From positions 3,853,001 through 3,917,000 of the forward strand of contig NZ_CP062252.1 in NCBI RefSeq assembly GCF_014863605.1: a stretch of DNA of 64,000 nucleotides. Direction: 5' to 3'. The position numbers and the translations under genes were made by a program. The DNA is from Pseudomonas allokribbensis (GTDB lineage: Bacteria; Pseudomonadota; Gammaproteobacteria; Pseudomonadales; Pseudomonadaceae). Of the stretch, positions 32,551 through 42,290 are shown in pieces; the first letter of the stretch is position 1; each line of letters begins with the position of its first letter. The notes below the pieces were generated by a model. The model made no database searches, was not told the DNA's origin, and saw only the letters and a program-made list of their open reading frames with translations.

Positions 32551-33720
32551 TTACAGATACTTCAACCAGGCGATGTCCCGTCGCCGGGCCTTCAATGCGG
32601 AGAACCAGCGCACGGCCGGAAACAACGCGACCGCCAGCACCATCGCCGCCAGCCACACCGCCGCCACCGTCGAGAAACCGAAATAACTGCCCTGATTGAG
32701 CCCGACCAATGCCACGCCAATCAGGTACAGCACCTTCAGCGCATACAGGTGCAGCAGATAGAAAAACATCGGCGCCGAACCGAACACCGTCAGCCAGCGA
32801 ATCCAGCGTCGATCCTGTGCACGCTCGAACACCAGCAACAGCAGCAGCCCGACACTCACTGTCAGCGTGATGAACAACAGCGACGGCGGGTATTTGGTGA
32901 TGTTGAAAAAACTCATCAGGGTTTGCAGGCTGCTGTCATTGAGCGACCACGGTTTCTCGCCGTAACCGTTGACCAGCCGCAACGCCACGAAACCCAGCAG
33001 CCCGGCGATGCCAACGATCAGCAAACGCCGCTGGCGCACACCCGCATCGGCCATTCGGGCAAACCATGGCCCCAGCGCGTAACCCAGACCGATTACACCG
33101 ATCCACGGCAGCAGCGGGTACGACGTGCGCAAGCGCAAGCTCTCGCTGACTTCGATCCAGCCCCGGTCATGCAGGATTGCCCAAGGCACGTGCAGCGCCG
33201 AATCCATGGCAAAGTGCAGACCGTCGAGCAGGTTGTGCCCGGCGATGATCGCCAGGCTCAACGTCAACAACAGCCAGCGTGGCAGCCAGACCAACAGCGA
33301 CAGCGCGATCATGCTCAGGCCGATCGCCCAGATCACCTGCAGGTAGATCACGCTCGGCGGCAGCTGGAACGTCCAGGCGAAATTCACCAGGGTGAATTCG
33401 AGCACCACCAGGAACAGACCACGCTTGAACAGAAAGGCACTGACATCAGCCTTGCCGTCGTACTTTTCCCCGAACAGCCACGCCGACAACCCGGTCAGCA
33501 GCACGAACACCGGCGCGCACAGATGCGCCAGAGTGCGGCTGAAAAACAGCGCCGGCTCGGTGCTGGCGATGTCCATCGGATCGGAGACCTGACGATGCAA
33601 CAGAAAGGTTTCGCGCACGTGATCCAGCAACATGAACAGAATGACCAGGCCGCGCAGCGCATCAATGGACAGCAGCCGGCCAGTCGCCGGCGGGACGTTT
33701 CGAGGAGCAGCAACGGTCAT
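32551..33720 (-). CDS. DUF1624/HGSNAT-like integral membrane protein
   Basis: A 389-residue membrane protein with about ten segments. The N-terminal RLLSIDALRGLVILFMLLDHVRE is the signature of the DUF1624/heparan-alpha-glucosaminide acetyltransferase catalytic-like family, with the conserved histidine in LDHVRE. An acyltransferase role in envelope sugar modification is possible but unproven. ATG 33720 (MTVAAPRN) is preferred over a TTG 15 codons upstream, although no good ribosome binding site is seen for either. It is convergent with the LysR gene. Confidence 0.8.
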   Translation of the reverse strand: MTVAAPRNVPPATGRLLSIDALRGLVILFMLLDHVRETFLLHRQVSDPMDIASTEPALFFSRTLAHLCAPVFVLLTGLSAWLFGEKYDGKADVSAFLFKRGLFLVVLEFTLVNFAWTFQLPPSVIYLQVIWAIGLSMIALSLLVWLPRWLLLTLSLAIIAGHNLLDGLHFAMDSALHVPWAILHDRGWIEVSESLRLRTSYPLLPWIGVIGLGYALGPWFARMADAGVRQRRLLIVGIAGLLGFVALRLVNGYGEKPWSLNDSSLQTLMSFFNITKYPPSLLFITLTVSVGLLLLLVFERAQDRRWIRWLTVFGSAPMFFYLLHLYALKVLYLIGVALVGLNQGSYFGFSTVAAVWLAAMVLAVALFPAVRWFSALKARRRDIAWLKYL

Positions 33721-33825
33721 GAAAGGTTCGCAATCGAGTGAAGAGTTCGATCGGGCCGCGTGCAAACGGCCCGACCATTTACGTTACCTTATAACATGAA
33801 AAGCCGCTTCAATTGCTAACGGTTC

Positions 33826-36800
33826 TCAAACCGTGCGCAGTTGCTCAAGCAGTACCTGCAACGGATGACGCACCGCCCGGTCGGCCTGACGCTTGACCTG
33901 GCTACGGCACGAATAGCCGGTCGCCAGTGCTTCGCCCCGCTCTGCCGGTGCCTCGATCTGCTTCGCCCAGGACTGCTCGTAAATCACTGCCGAGGTGTCG
34001 CGATTGCGCGCTTCGTGCCCGTAGGTGCCGGACATCCCGCAGCAACCGGTGGCCTGGGTCATCAGTTTCAAGCCGACACGTTCGAATACTTGCTCCCATT
34101 GCCGGGTTGCGGCGGGTGCGTTGGTTTTTTCGGTGCAGTGCGCGAGCAGGCGGAAGCTTTCGCCATTCTGTGAATCCGTCCGTTGCGGCATGACCTTCAG
34201 CAGCCACTCCTGCACCAGCGCCACTTCCGGGCATTTCTCCATCCCCGGCACCTTCAAATACTCCTGGCGATAAACCAGGGTCATCGCCGGGTCGAGCCCC
34301 ACCAGCGGCACGCCAATCTCGGCCAGAGCACGCAATTGCCCGGCATTGCGCAACGCCGCGCGATTGAACGCCGACAGGAAACCCTGCACATGCAGCGGCT
34401 TGCCGTTGGCGCTGAACGGCGCCAGATAAACCTGATAACCCAGGCGCGAAATCAGTTCGATCAGATCCGCCAGCAATGGCGCCTCGAAATACCGGGTGAA
34501 CGCGTCCTGCACCAGCACCACACTGCGTTCGCGTTGCACCTGAGTCAGCGCCGAAAGCACCTCGACCGACGCCGGCTGCACCTGCCAGCGACGCATGGCC
34601 GCGTGGAAATCGAAACGGCTGAGCAACGGCACATCGACCATGCCACCAAGGCGCTCGATCAAACGACGGCTGAACGACGCCCCCATCAAGCCGTTGTAGA
34701 GAAACGGAATCCGCGCCATATACGGAATCGTGTATTCCAGCGAGGCAATCAGATAATCCCGCGCCGGACGTAGATAGCGCGTGTGGTACAGCTCGAGAAA
34801 CCGCGAACGGAAATCCGGCACGTTGACCTTCACAGGGCACTGCCCCGCGCAGGACTTGCACGCCAGACAGCCGGCCATGGCGTCGTACACCTCGTGGGAG
34901 AAGTCTTTTTCCTGCGCACGGCTGTTGCGCCAGCGCTCCAGTAATGTGCTGAAAAACGGCGGGCGACGACTGGCATCGGACAACACATCAACACCTGCCT
35001 CGCCCTGCAAACGCAGCCATTCGCGAATCAGCGAGGCGCGGCCCTTGGGCGACTGCGCACGCTGGCGGGTGGCTTTCCACGACGGGCACATCGCATCGTC
35101 GGGATCGAAGTTGTAGCAGGCACCGTTGCCATTGCAGTGCATGGCCGCGCCGTAGTCCTGCCAGACTTTTTCGTCGATCTGCCGGTCCAGTTCGCCGCGC
35201 AGGGTCACTTCGTCGATCTTCAGCAGTGCCGCGCCGGGAATATTCGGCGTGGCAATCTTGCCCGGGTTGAACTGGTTGAATGGATCGAACGCCGCCTTCA
35301 AGGCTTGCAACGCCGGGTACAGCTCACCGAAAAAGGCCGGGGCGTATTCCGAGCGCAGGCCCTTGCCGTGCTCGCCCCACAGCAGGCCGCCATAACGCTG
35401 GGTCAGCGCGGCGACGCCGTCGGACACCGGTCGCACCAGTGCGGCTTGTTGTGGATCTTTCATGTCGAGAATTGGCCGCACGTGCAGCACGCCGGCATCG
35501 ACGTGGCCGAACATGCCGTACTGCAACTGGTGGCTGTCGAGCAGCTCGCGCAGTTCGGCGATGTATTCGGCCAGGTGTTGCGGCGGCACGGCCGTGTCTT
35601 CGACAAACGGCTGCGGTCGCGCTTCACCGGCGACGTTGCCGAGCAAACCCACCGCACGCTTGCGCATGCCGTAGACGCGGTTCACCGCTGCATGCCCGAC
35701 GGCCAGCGTATGGCCCAGCCGTTCGACCGTGGCATCGTTGCCCAAGTGCTGGACAAAGGCCTCGACCCGACCTTGCAGCTCCTCGGGATCGTCGCCGCAG
35801 AACTCCACCAGGTTGATTCCCAGCGTCGGCCGCTCGGCGCTTTCCGGGAAATACTCGGCGACGCCATGCCAGACGATGTCCTGCATCGCCAGCAACAGTA
35901 CTTTGGAGTCGACGGTTTCGATCGACAGCGGCTTGAGCGCCATCAACGCGCGGGCATCACGCAACGCATCCATGAAGCCGGCGTAGCGGATGTTCACCAG
36001 CATCGTGTGCTTGGGGATCGGCAACACGTTGAGCTTGGCCTCGACCACAAACCCCAGCGAACCTTCGGCACCGCACAGCACGCTGTTGAGGTTGAAACGG
36101 TTGTCGGCCTCGCGCAGGTGCGCCAGGTCGTAGCCGGTCAGGCAGCGGTTGAGGTCGGGGAAGGTTTGTCGGATCAGTTCGCCCTGCTCATCGATGATCT
36201 GCCGCGCGCAACGGTACACCTCGCCGGCCCGCCCCTCACGGGCGCATTCCGTTGCCAGCTCACGTTCTTCCAACGGGCGGCCGTGCAATCGCTCGCCACC
36301 GCGCAGGACCATGTGCAATTCCAGAACATGGTCACGGGTCTTGCCGTAGGTGCAACTGCCCTGGCCGCTGGCGTCGGTGTTGATCATGCCGCCGACGGTG
36401 GCGCGGTTCGACGTCGACAGTTCCGGGGCGAAAAACAGCCCGGCGGATTTCAGTGCCGCGTTGAGTTGATCCTTCACCACACCGGCCTGCACCCGCACCC
36501 AACGCTGTTCAACGTTGATTTCGAGAATGCGGTTCATGTGGCGCGACAGGTCGACGACGATGCCATCGGTCAACGATTGCCCGTTGGTGCCGGTGCCGCC
36601 GCCGCGAGGCGTGATCACCACTTTCTGGTAAGCCGGTTCGGCGATCAGACGCGCCAGCAGCGCCACGTCATCGGCGTCGCGCGGGAATACCGCCGCTTGC
36701 GGCAAGCGCTGATAGATCGAGTTGTCGGTGGCCAGCACCACGCGGCTGGCGTAATCGGCACTGATTTCGCCACGAAAACCGCTGGTTTCAAGGGCTTTGA

Positions 36801-36855
36801 GAAACTGCTGGTAATCGGTGTTCAACGCGGTGGAAGGCGACAGCTGGGCAATCAT
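33826..36855 (-). CDS. ydiJ: YdiJ-type FAD/Fe-S oxidoreductase (D-2-hydroxyacid/lactate dehydrogenase)
   Basis: A 1009-residue fusion protein. Residues about 50-260 are an FAD-binding domain with PRGGGTGTNGQSLTDGIVVD, followed by an FAD-oxidase C-terminal domain. Two Fe-S segments come next: CNGNGACYNF with a downstream CPSWKATR, and CLACKSCAGQCPVKVNVPDF. A CCG-type domain with ATGCCGMSGTYGHE ends the protein. YdiJ proteins oxidise D-2-hydroxyglutarate or D-lactate and pass electrons to a membrane carrier. ATG 36855 (MIAQLSPSTAL) agrees with the known N-terminus; a GTG at 36927 would add 24 residues. It is a single gene. Confidence 0.9.
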   Translation of the reverse strand: MIAQLSPSTALNTDYQQFLKALETSGFRGEISADYASRVVLATDNSIYQRLPQAAVFPRDADDVALLARLIAEPAYQKVVITPRGGGTGTNGQSLTDGIVVDLSRHMNRILEINVEQRWVRVQAGVVKDQLNAALKSAGLFFAPELSTSNRATVGGMINTDASGQGSCTYGKTRDHVLELHMVLRGGERLHGRPLEERELATECAREGRAGEVYRCARQIIDEQGELIRQTFPDLNRCLTGYDLAHLREADNRFNLNSVLCGAEGSLGFVVEAKLNVLPIPKHTMLVNIRYAGFMDALRDARALMALKPLSIETVDSKVLLLAMQDIVWHGVAEYFPESAERPTLGINLVEFCGDDPEELQGRVEAFVQHLGNDATVERLGHTLAVGHAAVNRVYGMRKRAVGLLGNVAGEARPQPFVEDTAVPPQHLAEYIAELRELLDSHQLQYGMFGHVDAGVLHVRPILDMKDPQQAALVRPVSDGVAALTQRYGGLLWGEHGKGLRSEYAPAFFGELYPALQALKAAFDPFNQFNPGKIATPNIPGAALLKIDEVTLRGELDRQIDEKVWQDYGAAMHCNGNGACYNFDPDDAMCPSWKATRQRAQSPKGRASLIREWLRLQGEAGVDVLSDASRRPPFFSTLLERWRNSRAQEKDFSHEVYDAMAGCLACKSCAGQCPVKVNVPDFRSRFLELYHTRYLRPARDYLIASLEYTIPYMARIPFLYNGLMGASFSRRLIERLGGMVDVPLLSRFDFHAAMRRWQVQPASVEVLSALTQVQRERSVVLVQDAFTRYFEAPLLADLIELISRLGYQVYLAPFSANGKPLHVQGFLSAFNRAALRNAGQLRALAEIGVPLVGLDPAMTLVYRQEYLKVPGMEKCPEVALVQEWLLKVMPQRTDSQNGESFRLLAHCTEKTNAPAATRQWEQVFERVGLKLMTQATGCCGMSGTYGHEARNRDTSAVIYEQSWAKQIEAPAERGEALATGYSCRSQVKRQADRAVRHPLQVLLEQLRTV

Positions 36856-37014
36856 CGGGCGTGCAATCTCGGTCAAAAACGGGCCGTGTGGCGGTGAACA
36901 GTTGTGCGCAATGAATGATTGCGTCACGCTCCCGCCATCTCATAGACCTTATGTTCATTGCAGAGCGATGTCGGGACAACCGTAAAATCGACCCGCAATC
37001 CATGACTAAAACGA

Positions 37015-37899
37015 ATGAATCCGCGAACCCTTACTCCCTCGATGTCGTTGCTGCTGGCGTTTGAAGCCGCCGCACGCCATGAAAGCTACACCCGCGCCGC
37101 CCACGAACTGTCGCTGACCCAGAGCGCGGTCAGCCGTCAGGTGCAGATTCTGGAAAAGATGCTCGGCATGCGCCTGTTCAGCCGTGAAGGCCGCCGGGTG
37201 ATCCTCACCGACGTCGGGCGCATGTATCAGCGCGAACTGTCCGAAGCCCTCGGGCAGATCCGCAGCGCGACGTTGCAGGCCATGGCGTTTGGCTCGGGGA
37301 TTCACAGCCTGCGCCTGGCGACCTTGCCGACTTTCGGCTCGAAATGGCTGCTGCCGCGCCTGAAGGATTTCTACACGGCGCACCCGGGCATGACCGTGCA
37401 CCTGCACTCGCGGATCGAGGCCATCGACTTCGACACCAGCGAAATCGACGCGGCGATTTGTGTCGGCGGCGGTGACTGGCCGGGGCTGACCGCCCACCGC
37501 CTGCACACCGAAGAACTGGTGGTGATCGCCAGTGCGCAATTGTCCGACGCCGAACGTCTCGCGGCCAACAAGGATATCGCCGGGCAGCTTCTTCTCAATG
37601 TCAGCAGCAACGCTCAGGCGTGGTCCGAGTGGTTCAGCCATCACGCCCTGCCCCATCGCAGCATGCGCATCGGGCCGAGCTTCGAGATGACCTCGCACTT
37701 GATCCAGGCCGTGCGCGCCAATATCGGCATCGGGCTGGTGCCGAGGATTCTGGTGGAGGATGAATTGCACAACGGTGAGTTGCTGCAACTGGGCGAACCG
37801 ATCAGCAGCCGGCGCAGCTATTACCTGGTGTACCCGGCGCGTAATGAATCATTGGCGTCGTTGAAGGCGTTTCGGGATTGGCTGGTGCAGACGCTTTGA
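37015..37899 (+). CDS. LysR-family regulator, GcvA type
   Basis: A 294-residue regulator of the GcvA branch: SMSLLLAFEAAARHESYTRAAHELSLTQSAVSRQVQILE with the LSLTQSAVSRQV recognition helix, then the effector domain with RLATLPTFGSKWLLPRL. ATG 37015 has no clear ribosome binding site; a second ATG at 37042 is possible. It is divergent from ydiJ and convergent with the GMC oxidoreductase gene, separated from it by a strong hairpin. Confidence 0.86.
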   Translation: MNPRTLTPSMSLLLAFEAAARHESYTRAAHELSLTQSAVSRQVQILEKMLGMRLFSREGRRVILTDVGRMYQRELSEALGQIRSATLQAMAFGSGIHSLRLATLPTFGSKWLLPRLKDFYTAHPGMTVHLHSRIEAIDFDTSEIDAAICVGGGDWPGLTAHRLHTEELVVIASAQLSDAERLAANKDIAGQLLLNVSSNAQAWSEWFSHHALPHRSMRIGPSFEMTSHLIQAVRANIGIGLVPRILVEDELHNGELLQLGEPISSRRSYYLVYPARNESLASLKAFRDWLVQTL

Positions 37900-37903
37900 G
37901 ATG

Positions 37904-37928
37904 ATGCCGGCCCGTAATGGGCCGGCAT
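37904..37928. terminator. Terminator-like hairpin between LysR and GMC genes
   Basis: ATGCCGGCCC pairs perfectly with GGGCCGGCAT across a five-base loop. Only short T-runs follow, so it may be partly Rho-dependent. It lies between two convergent genes. Confidence 0.6.
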
Positions 37929-37980
37929 TCAAAGCCAAGTGCATGCTGGAAAGTGGCTTGTGATCAACTGTCACCGCGCA

Positions 37981-39594
37981 TTACGCATCCTGCAGAATCA
38001 GATCCGCGCCCTTCTCTGCCACCATCAGCACCGCTGCATGGGTGTTGCCCGATGTCACGTTGGGGAAGATCGACGCATCGACAATCCGCAACCCCTCGAG
38101 GCCGTGCACCTTGAGGCGCTTGTCGACCACCGAACTCTGCTCGTCTGCGCCCATCGCGCAGGAGCCGCACAGGTGATAGATCGAGCCGCAGTTGTCACGG
38201 AAGTACTGCAGCATCTGCTCGTCGGTTTCCACCGCCGGCCCCGGCAAAACTTCATCGACCGTGATGCCCCTCAATGACGGAGCGCCCATGATCTTGCGCA
38301 TCAGGCGACTGCCCTGGATCACCTCGTCGATGTCCTTTTGCGTGCTCAGGTAGTTCGGGTCGATCAATGCCGCATCACGTGGATTCTTCGAGGCAATCGT
38401 GATGTGCCCGCGACTGGTCGGGCGGCACGGGTTGAAGCACAACAGGAAACCTGAATACGGCTCGGGCTTGAGGCTGGCCTTGTTGTTTTTCGGAATCTGG
38501 TACGACAGCGGGTTGAAATACAGCTGCAGGTTCGGATGGCTCTGTTCCGAGTTGCCACGGAAGAATCCGCCAGCCTGATTGACGCTCATCGCCAGCGCGC
38601 CCTTGCGGGTCAACAGGTACTTCACGCCGAGTTTGAACTGGCCGAACAGCGAGCTCAGCTCATCGTTCAGGGTCGGGATATTGGCCTTGTAGTAGTAGCT
38701 GACGCACAGGTGATCCTGCAGGTTCTGCCCTACCGCCGGCAGGTGTTTCACCACCGGAATCTGATGCTTGGCCAGCAAGGCGCGATCCGCCACGCCGGAC
38801 AGTTGCAGGATCTTCGGCGTATCGACCGCACCGGCGCACAGGATCACTTCCTTGCGCGCCGTGAAAGTACGCACTACGCCATGCTGAGTGATGGAAATAC
38901 CGGTGGCGCGCTGCTGACTTTCATCGAACAGGACACGGTCGACCAGCGCGTAATGCTCGACCGTCAGGTTCGGCCGGCTCAGCGCCGGGTGCAAATGGGC
39001 GAAGCTGCTGGAGCTGCGCTGACCGTTGCGGGTGTTAACGTCGTAGATGCCCGCGCCTTCGAATTTCGGCCCGTTGAAATCGTCGCTGCGTGGATAGCCG
39101 AGTTCATCGCAACCCTTGAGAAACACGTCGCAGATCGGGTGGGTCTGGCCGGCCATCGGGGTGATGCTGATCGGGCCGCTGCCGCCGTGGTATTCGCTGT
39201 CGCCCAGCGGATGGTTTTCCAGTTTGCGGAAATACGGCAGCACGTCCTTGAAACCCCAGCCGTCGTTGCCGTTGGCCGCCCAGTCGTTGAAGTCATGGGC
39301 CTGGCCGCGCACGTAGATCATCGCGTTGATCGAGCCCGAACCGCCCTGGACCTTGCCGCGCGGGGCGTAGATTTCGCGATTGCCCAACTGCTTCTGCGGC
39401 TGGCTGTAGTACATCCAGTTGAAGGTCGGGTTGTAATACATTTTGGCGAAGCCGACCGGGATCTTGAACCACAGGGAACTGTCCTTGCCGCCCGCCTCCA
39501 GCAGCAGCACCGTGTGTTGGCCCGAGGCCGAGAGCCGATTGGCCAGGACGCAGCCAGCGGCGCCTGCGCCAGCGATGATGTAGTCGTATGTCAT
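37981..39594 (-). CDS. GMC-family FAD-dependent alcohol dehydrogenase (choline dehydrogenase-like)
   Basis: A 537-residue flavoprotein. The N-terminal DYIIAGAGAAGCVLANRLS binds FAD. The GMC signature PRGKVQGGSGSINAMIYVRG (about 79-98) and the second signature around GAVDTPKILQLSG (about 264) follow. The C-terminal YHLCGSCAMG and the asparagine/histidine of NVTSGNTHAAVLMVAE complete the active site. It oxidises a primary alcohol to an aldehyde. It starts about 60 bp downstream of the enolase-superfamily gene and may be cotranscribed with it; the leader contains GATAAAAAGAC. Confidence 0.88.
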   Translation of the reverse strand: MTYDYIIAGAGAAGCVLANRLSASGQHTVLLLEAGGKDSSLWFKIPVGFAKMYYNPTFNWMYYSQPQKQLGNREIYAPRGKVQGGSGSINAMIYVRGQAHDFNDWAANGNDGWGFKDVLPYFRKLENHPLGDSEYHGGSGPISITPMAGQTHPICDVFLKGCDELGYPRSDDFNGPKFEGAGIYDVNTRNGQRSSSSFAHLHPALSRPNLTVEHYALVDRVLFDESQQRATGISITQHGVVRTFTARKEVILCAGAVDTPKILQLSGVADRALLAKHQIPVVKHLPAVGQNLQDHLCVSYYYKANIPTLNDELSSLFGQFKLGVKYLLTRKGALAMSVNQAGGFFRGNSEQSHPNLQLYFNPLSYQIPKNNKASLKPEPYSGFLLCFNPCRPTSRGHITIASKNPRDAALIDPNYLSTQKDIDEVIQGSRLMRKIMGAPSLRGITVDEVLPGPAVETDEQMLQYFRDNCGSIYHLCGSCAMGADEQSSVVDKRLKVHGLEGLRIVDASIFPNVTSGNTHAAVLMVAEKGADLILQDA

Positions 39595-39654
39595 GCACGG
39601 TTACCGCGTAAGTCTTTTTATCGAACCCGCCCGTTGCCGGGCGGGGAAATCCCG

Positions 39655-40872
39655 TCAGCCCTTGGCCGGCGATGTGTCTTTGACGTCGGCTGGGGTCGGG
39701 GCCATTTGCAGGTGCAGGCGTTCGCCGGTGTACGGCGAATGCTTGCGCACCACGTCCATGTTCAGCTCCACGCCCAGGCCCGGCTCGGTGGACGGAATGA
39801 TGTAACCGTCCTCCCACTGCAACGGCTTTTTCAGGACCTCGGCGTGGAAGCCGCCCCAGGTCTCGATGCTTTCCTGGATCAGGAAATTCGGCGTGCAGGC
39901 CGCGAGCTGGAAACTCGCCGCCGCGCCAATCGGCCCGTTGTACAGATGCGGGGCGATTTGCGCGTAATAGGCCTCGGCCATGCTGGCGATCTTCTTGCCT
40001 TCGAGCAGGCCGCCGCAGCGCGCCACGTTCATCTGCAGAATCGACGCACCGCCGGCCTGCAACAGCTTGAAGAACTCGTACTTGGTGGTCAGGCGCTCAC
40101 CGGTGGCAATCGGAATGCTGGTCTTGGCCGCGACTTGCGCCATGGCCTCTTCCTGGCCCGGCGGCACCGGCTCTTCGAACCACAGCGGGTCGTATTTCTC
40201 CAGGCGCTTGGCCAGACGAATCGCCGAAGACGGCACCATTTGCCCGTGAGTGCCGAACAGCAAATCGCACTTGTTGCCCACCGCTTCGCGGATCTTGCGG
40301 CAGAAGGTTTCGCAGCGCTCCAGCACTTCCAGCGAGATCTGGTGCCCGGAGTACGCGGTGTACGGCCCGGCCGGGTCGAACTTCACGGCGGTGAAGCCCT
40401 TGTTCATGTTGTCGATGGCGCATTCGGCTGCCAGGTCCGGGTCGTCGTAGTCGTACTCGCCACGGCTGTTGACCGGGTACAGGTAGGTGTAGGAACGCAG
40501 GCGTTCATGGACCTTGCCGCCGAGCAGTTCGTAGACCGGTTTGTTCGCGGCCTTGCCAATGATGTCCCAGCAAGCCATTTCCAGACCGCTGACCACGCCC
40601 ATCATGGTCAGGTCGGGACGCTGGGTGAAACCGCTCGAATAGGCCTGACGGAAGAAGCGTTCGATGTGGTGCGGATCCTGATTCAGCAGGTAGCGTTCGA
40701 ACACGTCTTCGATGATCGGCAGCATGGCTTTGGGGCCGAAAGTTGCGGCGTAGATCTCGCCGACGCCTTCGATGCCGCAGTCAGTCTTGAGCTTGACGAA
40801 CAGCCAGTACATGCCGCCGATGTGCGGTGGCGGTACGGCAACGATATGGGTTTCAAGGGCGACGATTTTCAT
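39655..40872 (-). CDS. Enolase-superfamily protein (DgoD/ManD-like) with altered metal-site residues
   Basis: A 405-residue mandelate-racemase/muconate-lactonizing superfamily member, aligned with the sugar-acid dehydratase branch. Lys164 (AVKFDPAG), His209 (FGTHGQ), Glu233 (WFEEPVP), Glu259 (ATGERL) and His309 (APHLYNGP) sit where expected. The first metal ligand, Asp in the DgoD motif DFHG, is Gly207 here, and the dyad Asp of QPD is Asn282 (LQMNVARCGG). The register is firm: 26 residues separate the sites in both. ATG 40872 overlaps the preceding MFS gene; a GTG three codons before is possible. A dehydratase role is doubtful. Confidence 0.82.
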   Translation of the reverse strand: MKIVALETHIVAVPPPHIGGMYWLFVKLKTDCGIEGVGEIYAATFGPKAMLPIIEDVFERYLLNQDPHHIERFFRQAYSSGFTQRPDLTMMGVVSGLEMACWDIIGKAANKPVYELLGGKVHERLRSYTYLYPVNSRGEYDYDDPDLAAECAIDNMNKGFTAVKFDPAGPYTAYSGHQISLEVLERCETFCRKIREAVGNKCDLLFGTHGQMVPSSAIRLAKRLEKYDPLWFEEPVPPGQEEAMAQVAAKTSIPIATGERLTTKYEFFKLLQAGGASILQMNVARCGGLLEGKKIASMAEAYYAQIAPHLYNGPIGAAASFQLAACTPNFLIQESIETWGGFHAEVLKKPLQWEDGYIIPSTEPGLGVELNMDVVRKHSPYTGERLHLQMAPTPADVKDTSPAKG

Positions 40873-40873
40873 C

Positions 40874-42208
40874 TCAGGCACCTGTCTTGTTCAAAGAGGT
40901 CTTGTTCAAGGATTTGCGATTGATCCGGGCACGCAGGGTCACGGCAGCCAGGGTGCCGATCAGACCGATAGAGGCGATGTAGCCGAAGTACAGCTTGTAG
41001 CCGAGGGCGCCGGGGAAATGCTCAGTGAGATAGCCGTTGATCAACGGGATAAAAGCATCCGGCATGTAACCGACCACCGAGACGATGCCGATGGCCAGTC
41101 CGGTGATGCGCAGCGGAATGTTGCAGCTGTCGAGGATCGCCCAGTACAGACCGCGAATCGCATAGGTCATCAGGCCGATGAAAATCACTGTCGCGATCAG
41201 CAGCCCCATGCTGTTGAGCGCCGGGAACACGATCAACCCGACAATCGCCAGACTCGCCAGCAACAGCGCGACAATCAGCACCGAGATGTTCGAAAACTTG
41301 TCTCCCAGCCAGCCGCCACCGATGCCGCCGATCGGGCGCATCCACAGCTTGATGGTAGTGATGGTGCCGGCCATGACGGCGGTCAGGCCGCTGCCTTGCA
41401 GGTAGTCCGAGAAGCTGTAGGTGGCCCAGAAGATGTGATAACCGCAGAACACGATCGCGGTGACCAGCCACAGTTCAGGGATCTTCACCAAAGTTGCCAG
41501 ATCAGTGAACAGGTTGAACTTGCCCTTCTCCACTGGCGGCGTGTCCTCCATCGACTTCGGGTCCTTGATCAGCACCAGCACACAGCCGATGGCGATACAG
41601 GTGAAGGCGTAGAGGTAAACCACGTGCTTGAAACCTTCGGCGGTGGACTCGCCACGGGTTTCGGTGGCGTAGGCAAACAGCCCCAGCGCGACCGTCGCCA
41701 GCAACGCTTCGACCAGTCCGCGACCGCCATCGAGAATGCCGAAGAAACGACCCTGTTCGGTGTGATGGGCAATCATCTTCACGCGCTTGAGCACCGAGGC
41801 CCAGAATGTCAGGCCGGTGGTCAGACCCCAGCAACCGAAGATGATCATCAGCCCGGTCATCGACGGTGCCGTCGAGTACCACAGCCCCAGCACGCCGGTT
41901 GCCACCAGCGAGAAGAAAATCAGGAAACGCGGCGCGATACGGTCGGCCAGCCAACCGCTCGGCAAGTAGCTGAGGAGAAAGATCGTGCCAAGCATCGAGT
42001 ACAGATAACCCAGCTCGCTGTGGTTGATCTGGAACACCTCGAGCATGGTGGTCTGGTAGACCTGGCGCAGGTACAGAATCGGGTAGATCGCACCGGCGGC
42101 GAGCACCAGCAACATCAGTTGGAAATAGCGACTTCCCTTGTCGCTCTGGCTTTTCGAAGCCGAGTTGGAACCCTGAACAGCGGCAGCAGAGGATGCATGC
42201 TTGGACAT
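40874..42208 (-). CDS. MFS transporter
   Basis: A 444-residue major facilitator with about twelve membrane segments; motif A is seen as YLPSGWLADRIAPR (about 74-87). The family resembles organophosphate/anion-like or sugar-acid transporters of the UhpC-like type, but the substrate is not assignable. ATG 42208 has GAGGTCACTTCA before it. The stop is one base from the start of the enolase-superfamily gene, so the two are one operon, and the transporter probably imports that enzyme's substrate. Confidence 0.86.
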   Translation of the reverse strand: MSKHASSAAAVQGSNSASKSQSDKGSRYFQLMLLVLAAGAIYPILYLRQVYQTTMLEVFQINHSELGYLYSMLGTIFLLSYLPSGWLADRIAPRFLIFFSLVATGVLGLWYSTAPSMTGLMIIFGCWGLTTGLTFWASVLKRVKMIAHHTEQGRFFGILDGGRGLVEALLATVALGLFAYATETRGESTAEGFKHVVYLYAFTCIAIGCVLVLIKDPKSMEDTPPVEKGKFNLFTDLATLVKIPELWLVTAIVFCGYHIFWATYSFSDYLQGSGLTAVMAGTITTIKLWMRPIGGIGGGWLGDKFSNISVLIVALLLASLAIVGLIVFPALNSMGLLIATVIFIGLMTYAIRGLYWAILDSCNIPLRITGLAIGIVSVVGYMPDAFIPLINGYLTEHFPGALGYKLYFGYIASIGLIGTLAAVTLRARINRKSLNKTSLNKTGA

Positions 42209-42250
42209 TGAAGTGACCTCGGGCAACCCGTGCTCCGGGCGCCCCTGATA

Positions 42251-42261
42251 ATTGTTTTTAT
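42251..42261 (-). promoter_or_regulatory. A-rich CA-type motif in the MFS leader
   Basis: ATAAAAACAAT on the minus strand, 43 bases before the MFS ATG, contains AAAAACAA, which fits the AANAANAA Hfq/Crc motif. Confidence 0.4.
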
Positions 42262-42290
42262 AGGTGTAGCGTGAGGCGTGATGCGGTGGA

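Noticed and set aside
35137..36897. A 586-codon open frame on the plus strand inside ydiJ
   Set aside because: It is opposite to a well-supported FAD/Fe-S protein and has no motif, start signal or domain.
38536..40923. A 795-codon plus-strand frame across the GMC and enolase-superfamily genes
   Set aside because: It covers two real genes on the other strand; no conserved motif is visible.
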